Part shown: one piece after another, positions 1-6,830 of the stretch | Layout: each line of letters starts with the position of its first letter | How positions within the stretch are numbered: the first letter of the stretch is position 1 | NCBI GenBank assembly: GCA_003455715.1 | Contig: DMQJ01000308.1 | Coordinates: forward strand, 1 to 8,812 | Origin: Acidimicrobiaceae bacterium | GTDB taxonomy: Bacteria; Actinomycetota; Acidimicrobiia; Acidimicrobiales; Ilumatobacteraceae | Length of the DNA stretch: 8,812 bases | Reading direction: 5' to 3' | Notes under the pieces: generated by a model | What the model was told of the DNA's origin: nothing | Seen by the model: the letters and a program-made list of their open reading frames with translations, nothing else | Databases searched by the model: none | Made by a program: the position numbers and the translations under genes

Positions 1-95
1 CCCACCCGAGTGAGCCTTCGCCCACCCGAGCGAGCCGCCCCCCCCACCCGAGTGAGCCTTCGCCCACCCGAGTGAGCCTTCGCCCACCCGAGTGA
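1..95. repeat. Degenerate 20-bp tandem repeat array, open at the left edge
   Basis: The unit cccacccgagtgagccttcg occurs exactly at 1-20, 43-62 and 63-82. A variant of about 22 bp lies at 21-42, with cgag for gtgag-type bases and a C-rich end. A truncated copy starts at 83 and decays after about position 95. The unit length is not a multiple of three and I see no coding frame that explains it. The array may begin before the window. Each unit carries a CCGAGTG core, which also appears as the half-site of the palindromes just downstream (107-146), so the two may be related. The copies abut with no unique spacers, so this is not a CRISPR. Function is unknown; possibilities are a dispersed intergenic repeat, spread-out half-sites, or slippage-prone filler. 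Confidence 0.85.
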
Positions 96-106
96 CAGCC
101 TGCAAC

Positions 107-154
107 CGAGTGCCTACTCGCCTCCCGGGGCGCGAGTGCACACTCGGCTCCCGG
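107..154. promoter_or_regulatory. Candidate tandem operator: two matched imperfect palindromes upstream of the acyl-CoA dehydrogenase
   Basis: Two inverted repeats lie 26 bp apart. One is CGAGT-GCCT-ACTCG at 107-120; the other is CGAGTG-CA-CACTCG at 133-146. Each is followed by a CTCCCGG block, so 107-128 and 133-154 agree at 19 of 22 positions. Paired palindromes of this size about 100 bp before a start codon are typical of TetR-type or similar dimeric repressors, which commonly control fatty-acid genes in actinobacteria. The regulator is not in the window and its family is inferred. I see no convincing -35/-10 pair; TACGGT at 198-203 is only a weak -10 candidate. Confidence 0.5.
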
Positions 155-245
155 AAGCGCGTGCCACTGGATCCGCTGGCGACGAACGGCGCGGAGTACG
201 GTCGGCTCAGTTTCACGAACGTGATCGAGACAAGGAGACCCACTC

Positions 246-1565
246 ATGGCCGGTGGTGCATTGAAGAGCGCCAGCATGGACGATTTCGACCTGCGGATGA
301 GCGACAAGGTCCGCCCGTTGTACGACGCGGTGAAGGCGTTCATCCGCGACGAGGTCGACCCGATCACCGAGGAGTTCTACCGACTCGGCGCCAACCGGGC
401 CGATCGCTGGAGTTGGGCCCCGGGCCAGCTCGAGCTGCTCGACGGGGTGAAGGCCAAGGCACGCGCCCAGGGCCTGTGGAACTTCTTCCTCCCCAACGCC
501 GAGACCGGTGAGGGCCTGAGCAACCTCGACTACGCCTACATCGCCGCCGAACTCGGCAAGAACCGCCTGGCCAGCGAGTGCCTCAACTGCTCGGCGCCCG
601 ACACCGGCAACATGGAAGTGCTCGAGCGTGTCGGCACCCCTGAGCAGAAGGCCCAGTGGCTCGAGCCGCTGCTGGAGGGCAAGATCCGCAGCGCCTACGT
701 GATGACCGAACCGAACGTGATGAGCTCCGACGCCAAGCAGCTCGACACCCGTGGCGTGCTCGACGGCGACGAGTGGGTCATCAACGGTTCGAAGTTCTAC
801 GCCTCGGGCGCCGGCGACCCGCGCTGCACGATCATGATCGTCATGGTGCGCACCAACCCGGAGGCCGACACCTACAAGCAGCACAGTCAGATCCTCGTCC
901 CCAAAGACACGCCCGGCGTGGAGATCGTCGAACCGATGCACGTGTTCGGCGACGACGATGCGCCGCACGGCCACATGCACATCCGCTTCACCGATGTGCG
1001 CGTGCCGGCCAGCAACGTGCTGTGGGGCCCCGGCAAGGGCTTCGAGATCAGCCAGCTGCGCCTCGGGCCGGGCCGCATTCACCACTGCATGCGCAGCATC
1101 GGTGTCGCCGAGAAGGCCATTGAGATGATGGTCGACCGCGGCGTGTCTCGTGAGGGCTTCGGCAAGAAGCTGGTGAACCTCGGCAAGAACATGGAGGTCA
1201 TCAGCCGGGCCCGCATCGAGGTGGAAGCCATGCGGCTCATGGTGCTGCGTGCCGCCAAGGCGATGGACGTGCTCGGCAACGCCGAAGCACGAGTGTGGGT
1301 CAGCGCAGTCAAGGCCATGGTGCCCGAGAAGTGCTGCGACATCATCGACGAGGCCATCCAGATGCACGGTGCGGCCGGCATCTCGCAGTGGTTCCCGCTC
1401 GCCGACATGTGGCACAGCCAGCGCACCCTGCGCCTCGCCGACGGTCCCGATGAAGTGCACCACCAGGTGGTGGCCCGTGCCGAGGTGAAGAACCGTCAGG
1501 ACGCTCGCGCCACCGGCGAAGAGGGCGCACATACCGGTAAGGGCCGCATCTTCACCGGCCCCTGA
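246..1565 (+). CDS. Acyl-CoA dehydrogenase, ACAD10/ACAD11/FadE2-like
   Basis: FAD-dependent enzyme expected to oxidise an acyl-CoA to the 2-enoyl-CoA in the cytoplasm, passing electrons to electron-transfer flavoprotein. The 439 residues are full length for the family. The layout is an N-terminal helical domain (about 15-150), a middle beta domain opening with the flavin-contacting MTEP motif (M153-P156), and a C-terminal helical domain (about 275-425) ending in LRLADGPDEVH (395-405). In classical medium-chain enzymes the catalytic glutamate sits in a YEGT motif; here the aligned residue is Asp399 in ADGP. I associate this with the ACAD10/11 and FadE2 branch, whose substrates include branched or hydroxylated acyl-CoAs. 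The exact substrate cannot be read from sequence. The start is supported by AAGGAG at 232-237, 8 nt before the ATG; Met11 is a weaker alternative. A candidate repressor operator lies upstream. The 3' end overlaps the convergent fusion gene by 14 bp. Confidence 0.95.
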   Translation: MAGGALKSASMDDFDLRMSDKVRPLYDAVKAFIRDEVDPITEEFYRLGANRADRWSWAPGQLELLDGVKAKARAQGLWNFFLPNAETGEGLSNLDYAYIAAELGKNRLASECLNCSAPDTGNMEVLERVGTPEQKAQWLEPLLEGKIRSAYVMTEPNVMSSDAKQLDTRGVLDGDEWVINGSKFYASGAGDPRCTIMIVMVRTNPEADTYKQHSQILVPKDTPGVEIVEPMHVFGDDDAPHGHMHIRFTDVRVPASNVLWGPGKGFEISQLRLGPGRIHHCMRSIGVAEKAIEMMVDRGVSREGFGKKLVNLGKNMEVISRARIEVEAMRLMVLRAAKAMDVLGNAEARVWVSAVKAMVPEKCCDIIDEAIQMHGAAGISQWFPLADMWHSQRTLRLADGPDEVHHQVVARAEVKNRQDARATGEEGAHTGKGRIFTGP

Positions 1566-4497
1566 GGTCGGCCAGATTCTCTTCGGGCAGCACGAACGCA
1601 CCGGCGCCGAGCGCGTCGGTGGGTTCGAGCAGCTCGGGGTAGCGGTACGGCACCACCTGCACGTCGAACACTTCCTCCACCGCGCCTTCGAAGCGCAGGA
1701 AGCCCACGATGATGCCGGCATCGGTGTCGACGACCCACACCCCGCACTGCCGTTCGGTGACCCGCTCGGCGAGCGGCAACCCGGCGAACACATGCTCTCG
1801 CACCTTCGACAACCCGACGAGCGCGTAGCGGCCGATGAAGGCGAGGCCGCGGGTGAAGCCCGGCAATAGCGCCACGACGGTGCGGTTGCCCGTCGCCACA
1901 TCCACCGTGCACAGCGCGCCGTTGCCCGAGTCGAGTACCCAGAGGCGGCCGCCGTGCCAGCGAGGTGAGTGCGGCATCGTCATTCCGGTGGTGATCACTG
2001 CATGGTCGTCGATGTCGATGATCAACCCACCGCCTGCCTTCTCGGCGCGCCATCCCTGCCGGTCGTCGGTCATCGCCAGCGCGGTGACGTACTTGGGGCG
2101 CCCATCCACCATTGCCAGGCCGTTGAGATGGCAGCGGTCTTCGGCAGCGAGAGCGGTGACGAATCGCGGGCGCCACTTCGGCACGAAGCTGTACTCCGGG
2201 TCGAGGGTGGCGAGGCACGAGAACCTCGTGTTCACCACCCACAGTTCGCCATCGCGGTCGTAGGCCATTTCGTGGATCGCAATGTCGCCGGTGATGTGCG
2301 CGGCGCGGGCCACGAAGCAGGCATCGTGGGTGGCGTCGCCCGGGAGGCGGGCGGCGAGCGTCGGCTGGTTGTCGAACTGCCAGACGCTGTTGCTGGTGCC
2401 CAGCGCCAAGGTGTCGCGTCGAACCGCAACGCCCATCGGTCGCGGGAACGCCTTGAGATGAGTGTTGACGGCGCCATCTGCGCTGGGGCGTAGTAGCACC
2501 ACTCGGCCACTCTGGTAGGTGGTGGCGATGACGCTCATCCCAGCCTTGGCCAAGAGTTCGGCGACCGACGAGGTGTGGACGCTGCGAAACGCCTCATGTC
2601 CTGCGGCCTGCACAGCAGCCCGTTGCCGTTGCACGCGCTCGGCCAGCTTGGTGGACGGACCTGCCATCCGCATCGTGCCGACCGGCGACGCAGCGACCGT
2701 CGCGGCGTGTTCCGCGGTGGGAGCGACCAGGTGCCAGACGCGTTCGATGGCCTCCTCGTTGCGCCGCCACTTGTCGGCTGCGGGTGCGTCGAGGGTGCTC
2801 TTCGAGTTCGGTAGCGCCTCGGGCAGCGGACGATCCCACTGCAGCCCCATTCGCTCGGCCAACGCACCCACGACGCCGTTCGGGTCGGCCAGCATCTCCT
2901 CGTGGGTGACTGCGCACCAACGCTCGGCAGGAAGGTCGGCAAGGTCGTCGAGCAGCATCTCGACCGTGGTGGCCCACTGACGGGCGGCGACCTCCTCCAA
3001 GGGCATCCCGATGGAGCGCTCCCAGCCGGGCACGAGCAGCATCGACCACGGAGCGGTGCCCCATCCCGGCAGGCCACGGTACGTGACGAACCGTTCCGAC
3101 CGCCACGCGTCGAGCATGCTGCTGATGGTGGGCTTGGGATCGCGGTGCAGGTAGATGAACCCTGCGTCGGGGAAGGCCTCAGCGAGAAACGGCACCCGCA
3201 GTGCGTTCTTCGGGGTCTTCTCCAGCAGGCGGATCGGGGCGCGCCCCACTGGAACCCGCCCGTCGCGGTCGCGGGCCCTGGCCGCGAATGTCTCGTCGAG
3301 ACGGGTGGCGAGTTCGGGGGTGACGTCGGATGCATCGAGCCGGTTCGATGTCCAGCCTCGGTTGGCGGGGTGGAGTTCGGGGTTGCGTTCGAACACCTCG
3401 TGGCTCTCGCCGCCGATGGTGAACAAGCCCCTGGCTCGGGCCAACGATTCGAAGAGCAGCGAGCTGCCCGACCGCGGTGAACTGACGATGAACACCGGTC
3501 GGTCGAGTCGTCGCGACGAGGTGCGGCGCGTGGCCGTGGCTGGTGCGCGTCTCCCGGGGTGCGACGGCGATGACGCTTCCGCCAGTGGGGCGAGGCCCGG
3601 GCGCACGAGGAGTTGGCGTGCCGCTTCGACGAACGAACTGCCGTTGGCGAGATGCACCTGCGGTAGCGACGTGAGTTGCTCGTCGAAGCGGGCGGCCAGC
3701 GCGTCGTACAGCGGTCGGGCTGCACGGTCGTCGCGGTGCGCCACCCAGAGGGCGTGCCAGTCGGCGACGAAGTCGCGAACGGCCGTGCGCACGGCCGAAG
3801 GGGTGTCGGCTGGAAGATCGCTGATGATGCCGTCGGCCATCACCCGCTGCTGCCACGGCGGTGACACCTCGAGCGGTGCTGCGGCCTCGTAGATGGGCTC
3901 ATCACCGTTGTCGTCGACCATCGGACCCACCGCATCGCCGGAATGGCCGTGCCGAGCGCCCGCATCGATGCGGTGCCACAGCCTCGACGAGCCGACCGTG
4001 TCGACCACAAGGTGCACGCGTGCAGTGGTGGAAGGGTTGTCGACACCATGCCGACGCCAGGTGTCGAACACCCACACCTCCCCAGCGGCCATGTGCACGG
4101 TCTCTTCGTCGCACGTGAACCGCACCTCGGGCGTGGTGATGATGGGTGCATGGACGCGCAGGTGCTCCTGCCAGTAGCGGTTGGTGTCGACGTGCGTGCC
4201 GAGGTGGCCCTCCGGTTCGATGCGCATCAGCCGTGACCGGCCGATGGGTGCTCCGAGCGCTGCCAACACGGCCCGGTGATAGGGCATCTGCTGGAGCCAC
4301 GTCGTGGGTGCCATCGCCCCCGTGGTGGCGTGGTCGAGGTGGTCGCCGCCCGCAGCCACGAGGGCGACACACGTGTTGCCAGGAGCACCTTCCGGGTGTG
4401 GAATCCAGGCGTCGTCGGGCAATGCGTGCACCTCGGCAGCCAGCCGTTCGGCGTCGACCCGCAGGCCAACGCGGATGAAGGTGCGTTCGAGGCGCAT
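1552..4497 (-). CDS. Three-domain fusion: Asp/Asn beta-hydroxylase-type oxygenase, sulfotransferase, TIGR03032-like domain
   Basis: The protein has 981 residues with no signal peptide or membrane helix, so it is probably cytoplasmic. Domain 1 (about 60-175) resembles aspartyl/asparaginyl beta-hydroxylases. HVD at 102-104 and His150 can bind iron, Arg160 in the RVHLVVD strand fits 2-oxoglutarate binding, and LRVH (113-116) matches the family core. Residues 180-330 are unassigned and end in a Pro/Arg/Ser-rich linker. Domain 2 (about 333-600) is a sulfotransferase: FIVSSPRSGSS (336-346) is the PAPS 5'-phosphosulfate loop, and HRDPKPTISS (451-460), with Arg452 and Ser460, is the 3'-phosphate motif. 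Domain 3 (about 640-965) matches TIGR03032/DUF4915 proteins, with SVIATTYQSGR (655-665) and later WVVNTR and LWVLDSGNG strands; its function is unknown. The frame is unbroken across all three domains. The ATG has only a weak ribosome site. Substrates are unknown; a hydroxylation followed by O-sulfonation is an inference. Confidence 0.9.
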   Translation of the reverse strand: MRLERTFIRVGLRVDAERLAAEVHALPDDAWIPHPEGAPGNTCVALVAAGGDHLDHATTGAMAPTTWLQQMPYHRAVLAALGAPIGRSRLMRIEPEGHLGTHVDTNRYWQEHLRVHAPIITTPEVRFTCDEETVHMAAGEVWVFDTWRRHGVDNPSTTARVHLVVDTVGSSRLWHRIDAGARHGHSGDAVGPMVDDNGDEPIYEAAAPLEVSPPWQQRVMADGIISDLPADTPSAVRTAVRDFVADWHALWVAHRDDRAARPLYDALAARFDEQLTSLPQVHLANGSSFVEAARQLLVRPGLAPLAEASSPSHPGRRAPATATRRTSSRRLDRPVFIVSSPRSGSSLLFESLARARGLFTIGGESHEVFERNPELHPANRGWTSNRLDASDVTPELATRLDETFAARARDRDGRVPVGRAPIRLLEKTPKNALRVPFLAEAFPDAGFIYLHRDPKPTISSMLDAWRSERFVTYRGLPGWGTAPWSMLLVPGWERSIGMPLEEVAARQWATTVEMLLDDLADLPAERWCAVTHEEMLADPNGVVGALAERMGLQWDRPLPEALPNSKSTLDAPAADKWRRNEEAIERVWHLVAPTAEHAATVAASPVGTMRMAGPSTKLAERVQRQRAAVQAAGHEAFRSVHTSSVAELLAKAGMSVIATTYQSGRVVLLRPSADGAVNTHLKAFPRPMGVAVRRDTLALGTSNSVWQFDNQPTLAARLPGDATHDACFVARAAHITGDIAIHEMAYDRDGELWVVNTRFSCLATLDPEYSFVPKWRPRFVTALAAEDRCHLNGLAMVDGRPKYVTALAMTDDRQGWRAEKAGGGLIIDIDDHAVITTGMTMPHSPRWHGGRLWVLDSGNGALCTVDVATGNRTVVALLPGFTRGLAFIGRYALVGLSKVREHVFAGLPLAERVTERQCGVWVVDTDAGIIVGFLRFEGAVEEVFDVQVVPYRYPELLEPTDALGAGAFVLPEENLADLRGR

Positions 4498-4607
4498 AGA
4501 CGCGAGAACCTAGCCGCCCATCGGCGAATGCCTTCTCATCGCTGGGGTAGTCTTCGCCGACCGGGCGTGCAACGAGGGCATGCTCGAACATCGACGGGGG
4601 CACACAC
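4498..4607. promoter_or_regulatory. Divergent intergenic region for the fusion gene and the beta-helix gene
   Basis: These 110 bp separate the two divergently transcribed start codons and must carry the promoter of at least the first gene on each side. For the rightward gene, TAGTCT at 4548-4553 fits the actinobacterial TANNNT -10 pattern, but no good -35 is visible at the expected distance. A G-run at 4596-4600 is the probable ribosome site, 7 nt before the ATG at 4608. On the minus strand no strong purine-rich ribosome site precedes the ATG at 4497. A small GCCG/CGGC inverted repeat lies near 4512-4524. No longer operator-like palindrome was seen. Confidence 0.5.
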
Positions 4608-6770
4608 ATGGGCATTCGCCGCAAGGTGGTTCTGGTAACGGGCGCAGCGGCAGCCGCCGCACCGGTGGTTTCGCTGGGTGGAGCCGCTGAGGCCGCAAAC
4701 TTCACGGTCGACAACCTGGGCGACAGCGGCCCGGGCACCCTCCGCCAGGCCGTGCTCGACGCCAACGCAGCGGCCGGACCCGACGTCATCGTGTTCGACG
4801 AGAGCCTCGTGGGCACCATCGTGCTCACCACCGGCGACATCGACATCACCGATTCGGTCACCATCCAGGGGCCCGGCGCCGATGTCATCACCGTCAGCGG
4901 CAACAACGCGAGCCGCATCTTCTATCTCTACAACGCAGCCGACGCAGCCAACGATGTCGTCATTTCCGGGCTCACACTCACGGATGGCTTCGATGTCGGC
5001 CAAGGCGGGGCGATCGCGTCGTGGGGCGACAACCTCACGCTCGACGAGATGACGCTCACCGACAACGAGTCCGACGGTGAGGGCGGTGGCCTGTTCTTCG
5101 ACGGTAACTCCATCGGCGAGGGCGACGGCTGGGTTGGCGAACTGGTCATCACCGACTCGATCATCTCCGGCAACGTCGCCAGGAGCGGCGGTGGTGTGTA
5201 CGTGGATGACACTGGTGGTGAGGTCACCATCGAACGCACCACGTTCCTCGGGAACGACGCCTACTACTACGGCGGCGGTCTGGCCGTGATGTACGCGTGG
5301 CACGACGTGAACATCACCGACTCGGAGTTCCTCGACAACGACGCCTCCGGCGAGGGTGGCGACGGTGGGGCGATCTTCTTCTACGTCGCCGACGAGTCGA
5401 CGGCGACCATCCTTCGTTCCACCATCTCGGGCAACAGCGCAACCGACGATGGTGGCGGCATCGCCTTCGGCGACGGCGAGCCTGGCTACAGCGAGAGCGA
5501 AAGCGAAGTCCCGTACCTGGGCGCGTTGGTGATCGACTCCAGCACCATTGACAGCAACGACGTGTACTACGGCGACGGAGGCGGCATCTGGATCGACTAT
5601 GCGGCCGACGTCACCATCGTCAACAGCACCATCTCCGGGAACTACGCGGACAACAATGGCGCTGGCGTGCACCTCGAAGGCGGTGTCGACGGTCGGGTGA
5701 ACATTCTGCACACCACCATCACCGACAACTACAGCAACGATGGTGGCGGCGGTGTGTCCATCGAAGGTGTCGAAACGGCGATCCTCCACTCGATCGTGTC
5801 GGGCAACTCCACCGACGGCGGGCAACAAGACCTCGACGGGTACGGAGCGATTGGGGTCTACTGGTCGCTCATCGGAGACTCCATCGCCCTCAGCGGCGCC
5901 GACAACATCTACGACGCCGATCCGATGCTGGCGCCACTCGCCGACAACGGAGGCCCGACCGAGACCCATCTGCCGCTGGATGGCAGCCCGGCATTGGAGG
6001 CGGGCGACCCCGCCATCTCCGATCCGCCCGAGTTCGACCAGCGCGGCGTTGCACGAGTGAACGGAGTGATCGAGATCGGCTCCGTCGAGGTGGTCGAGGG
6101 GCCACAGCCCGATGGCTTCGTCACCGCCGAAGACACGGTGCTCAACGTTGCTGCGCCGGGCGTTCTCGGCAACGACGTGGTGCCCGGCGGATCGACCGCG
6201 ACGGTGCTCACACCTCCCACTCAGGGCAACCTGGTGCTCAACCCGGATGGCTCGTTCACCTACACGCCGAACGCCAACTTCAACGGCAACGACTCGTTCG
6301 AGTACGCCGTGGTTCCTGACCAGCAGTTGGGCTCGCTCGACCAGGCAATGGAGTCGGCGTTGGTCTCCATTGTGGTGACGCCGGTCAACGACCCTCCTGC
6401 GGCGGTCAACGATGCGATCGCCGCTCTTGCCGGTGTGGGCCAGTCGGTGACCGTGAAGGTGAACGACACCGACCCCGACGGCGACCCGCTCACCATCATC
6501 GCGGTTACCCAGGGCGCCAAGGGCACCGTGGTGATCGAGGGCAATACGGTGCGCTACACCGCCAACCCTGGCGCCTCGGGTGCCGACTCGTTCACCTACA
6601 CGATCTCCGACGGCTTCGAGACCGCCACGGCGACGGTGAATGTCACCATCACCGGCGGTCGTATCCCCGATACGGGGTCGTCGTCGTGGTCGTTGGTGTT
6701 CGTCGCCGGGGGTCTACTCGGAGCCGGGGCGCTGCTCACCGGCGCCTCACGCCGTCGACGTCACGCCTAA
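4608..6770 (+). CDS. Secreted right-handed beta-helix protein with Ig/cadherin-like domains and sortase-like C-terminal anchor
   Basis: A 720-residue surface protein. A Sec signal peptide comprises MGIRRK, a hydrophobic Ala/Val stretch and a likely cut after AEA (about 29). Next is the FTVDNLGDSGPGTLRQAV region (32-49), typical of the start of CSLREA/polymorphic beta-helix proteins. Residues about 60-430 are parallel beta-helix coils with recurring (S/T)TISGN-type turns followed by GGG(I/V) strands, rich in Asp, Asn and Gly. Residues about 430-495, with LADNGGPTETH and DQRGVAR...IEIGSVE, match the choice-of-anchor Q segment. Two Ig/cadherin-like domains follow (about 505-592, with PDGSFTYTPNANFNG; and 596-682, with NDTDPDGDPL and DSFTYTISDG). 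The tail is IPDTG (686-690), a hydrophobic helix (about 693-712) and RRRRHA, the layout of a sortase sorting signal, so wall or membrane attachment is expected. Role is probably adhesion or polysaccharide binding, but no catalytic residues could be assigned. Confidence 0.9.
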   Translation: MGIRRKVVLVTGAAAAAAPVVSLGGAAEAANFTVDNLGDSGPGTLRQAVLDANAAAGPDVIVFDESLVGTIVLTTGDIDITDSVTIQGPGADVITVSGNNASRIFYLYNAADAANDVVISGLTLTDGFDVGQGGAIASWGDNLTLDEMTLTDNESDGEGGGLFFDGNSIGEGDGWVGELVITDSIISGNVARSGGGVYVDDTGGEVTIERTTFLGNDAYYYGGGLAVMYAWHDVNITDSEFLDNDASGEGGDGGAIFFYVADESTATILRSTISGNSATDDGGGIAFGDGEPGYSESESEVPYLGALVIDSSTIDSNDVYYGDGGGIWIDYAADVTIVNSTISGNYADNNGAGVHLEGGVDGRVNILHTTITDNYSNDGGGGVSIEGVETAILHSIVSGNSTDGGQQDLDGYGAIGVYWSLIGDSIALSGADNIYDADPMLAPLADNGGPTETHLPLDGSPALEAGDPAISDPPEFDQRGVARVNGVIEIGSVEVVEGPQPDGFVTAEDTVLNVAAPGVLGNDVVPGGSTATVLTPPTQGNLVLNPDGSFTYTPNANFNGNDSFEYAVVPDQQLGSLDQAMESALVSIVVTPVNDPPAAVNDAIAALAGVGQSVTVKVNDTDPDGDPLTIIAVTQGAKGTVVIEGNTVRYTANPGASGADSFTYTISDGFETATATVNVTITGGRIPDTGSSSWSLVFVAGGLLGAGALLTGASRRRRHA

Positions 6771-6830
6771 CCATTCGCCGGGGTCGTTCGTCCCTTGCCC
6801 GAGAAGGGGAGGGGCCGCACACTGCAGGTG
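6771..6830 (+). promoter_or_regulatory. Short intergenic region before the hydrogenase-type operon
   Basis: These 60 bp must hold any terminator of the beta-helix gene and any local promoter for the downstream operon. A short inverted repeat CCCTT-N7-AAGGG (6792-6796 with 6804-6808) is present but has no following T-run. A purine-rich AGGGGAGGGG tract (about 6805-6814) could aid ribosome binding, although it is 16 nt from the ATG at 6831. I see no clear -10/-35 pair. The operon may partly depend on read-through from the gene upstream. Confidence 0.3.

Noticed and set aside
1..95. CRISPR array
   Set aside because: Units are directly abutting with no unique spacers, and no cas genes are present.
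92..511. 139-codon plus-strand frame starting in the repeat region and running into the dehydrogenase
   Set aside because: Arg/Pro-rich out-of-frame shadow with no motif; the overlapping gene has the strong ribosome site.
213..1901. 562-codon open frame on the minus strand opposite the acyl-CoA dehydrogenase
   Set aside because: It is antisense to a well-supported gene, low in recognisable motifs and His/Val/Ala-rich as expected from reading GC-rich codons backwards.
2535..3725. 396-codon same-strand alternative frame inside the fusion gene
   Set aside because: Arg/Ser/Pro-rich out-of-frame product, whereas the main frame carries clear sulfotransferase motifs throughout.
4536..5969. 477-codon minus-strand open frame opposite the beta-helix gene
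   Set aside because: Its Asp/Val/Gly-repetitive composition mirrors the sense-strand repeats; no domain or ribosome site was seen.
6792..6808. Rho-independent terminator after the beta-helix gene
   Set aside because: Only a 5-bp stem with a 7-nt loop and no following T-run, so too weak to call.
6795..6830. TTG at 6795 as the start of the HydB-like protein
   Set aside because: Rare start codon, and the extra 12 residues are unlike the family N-terminus; ATG at 6831 fits better.
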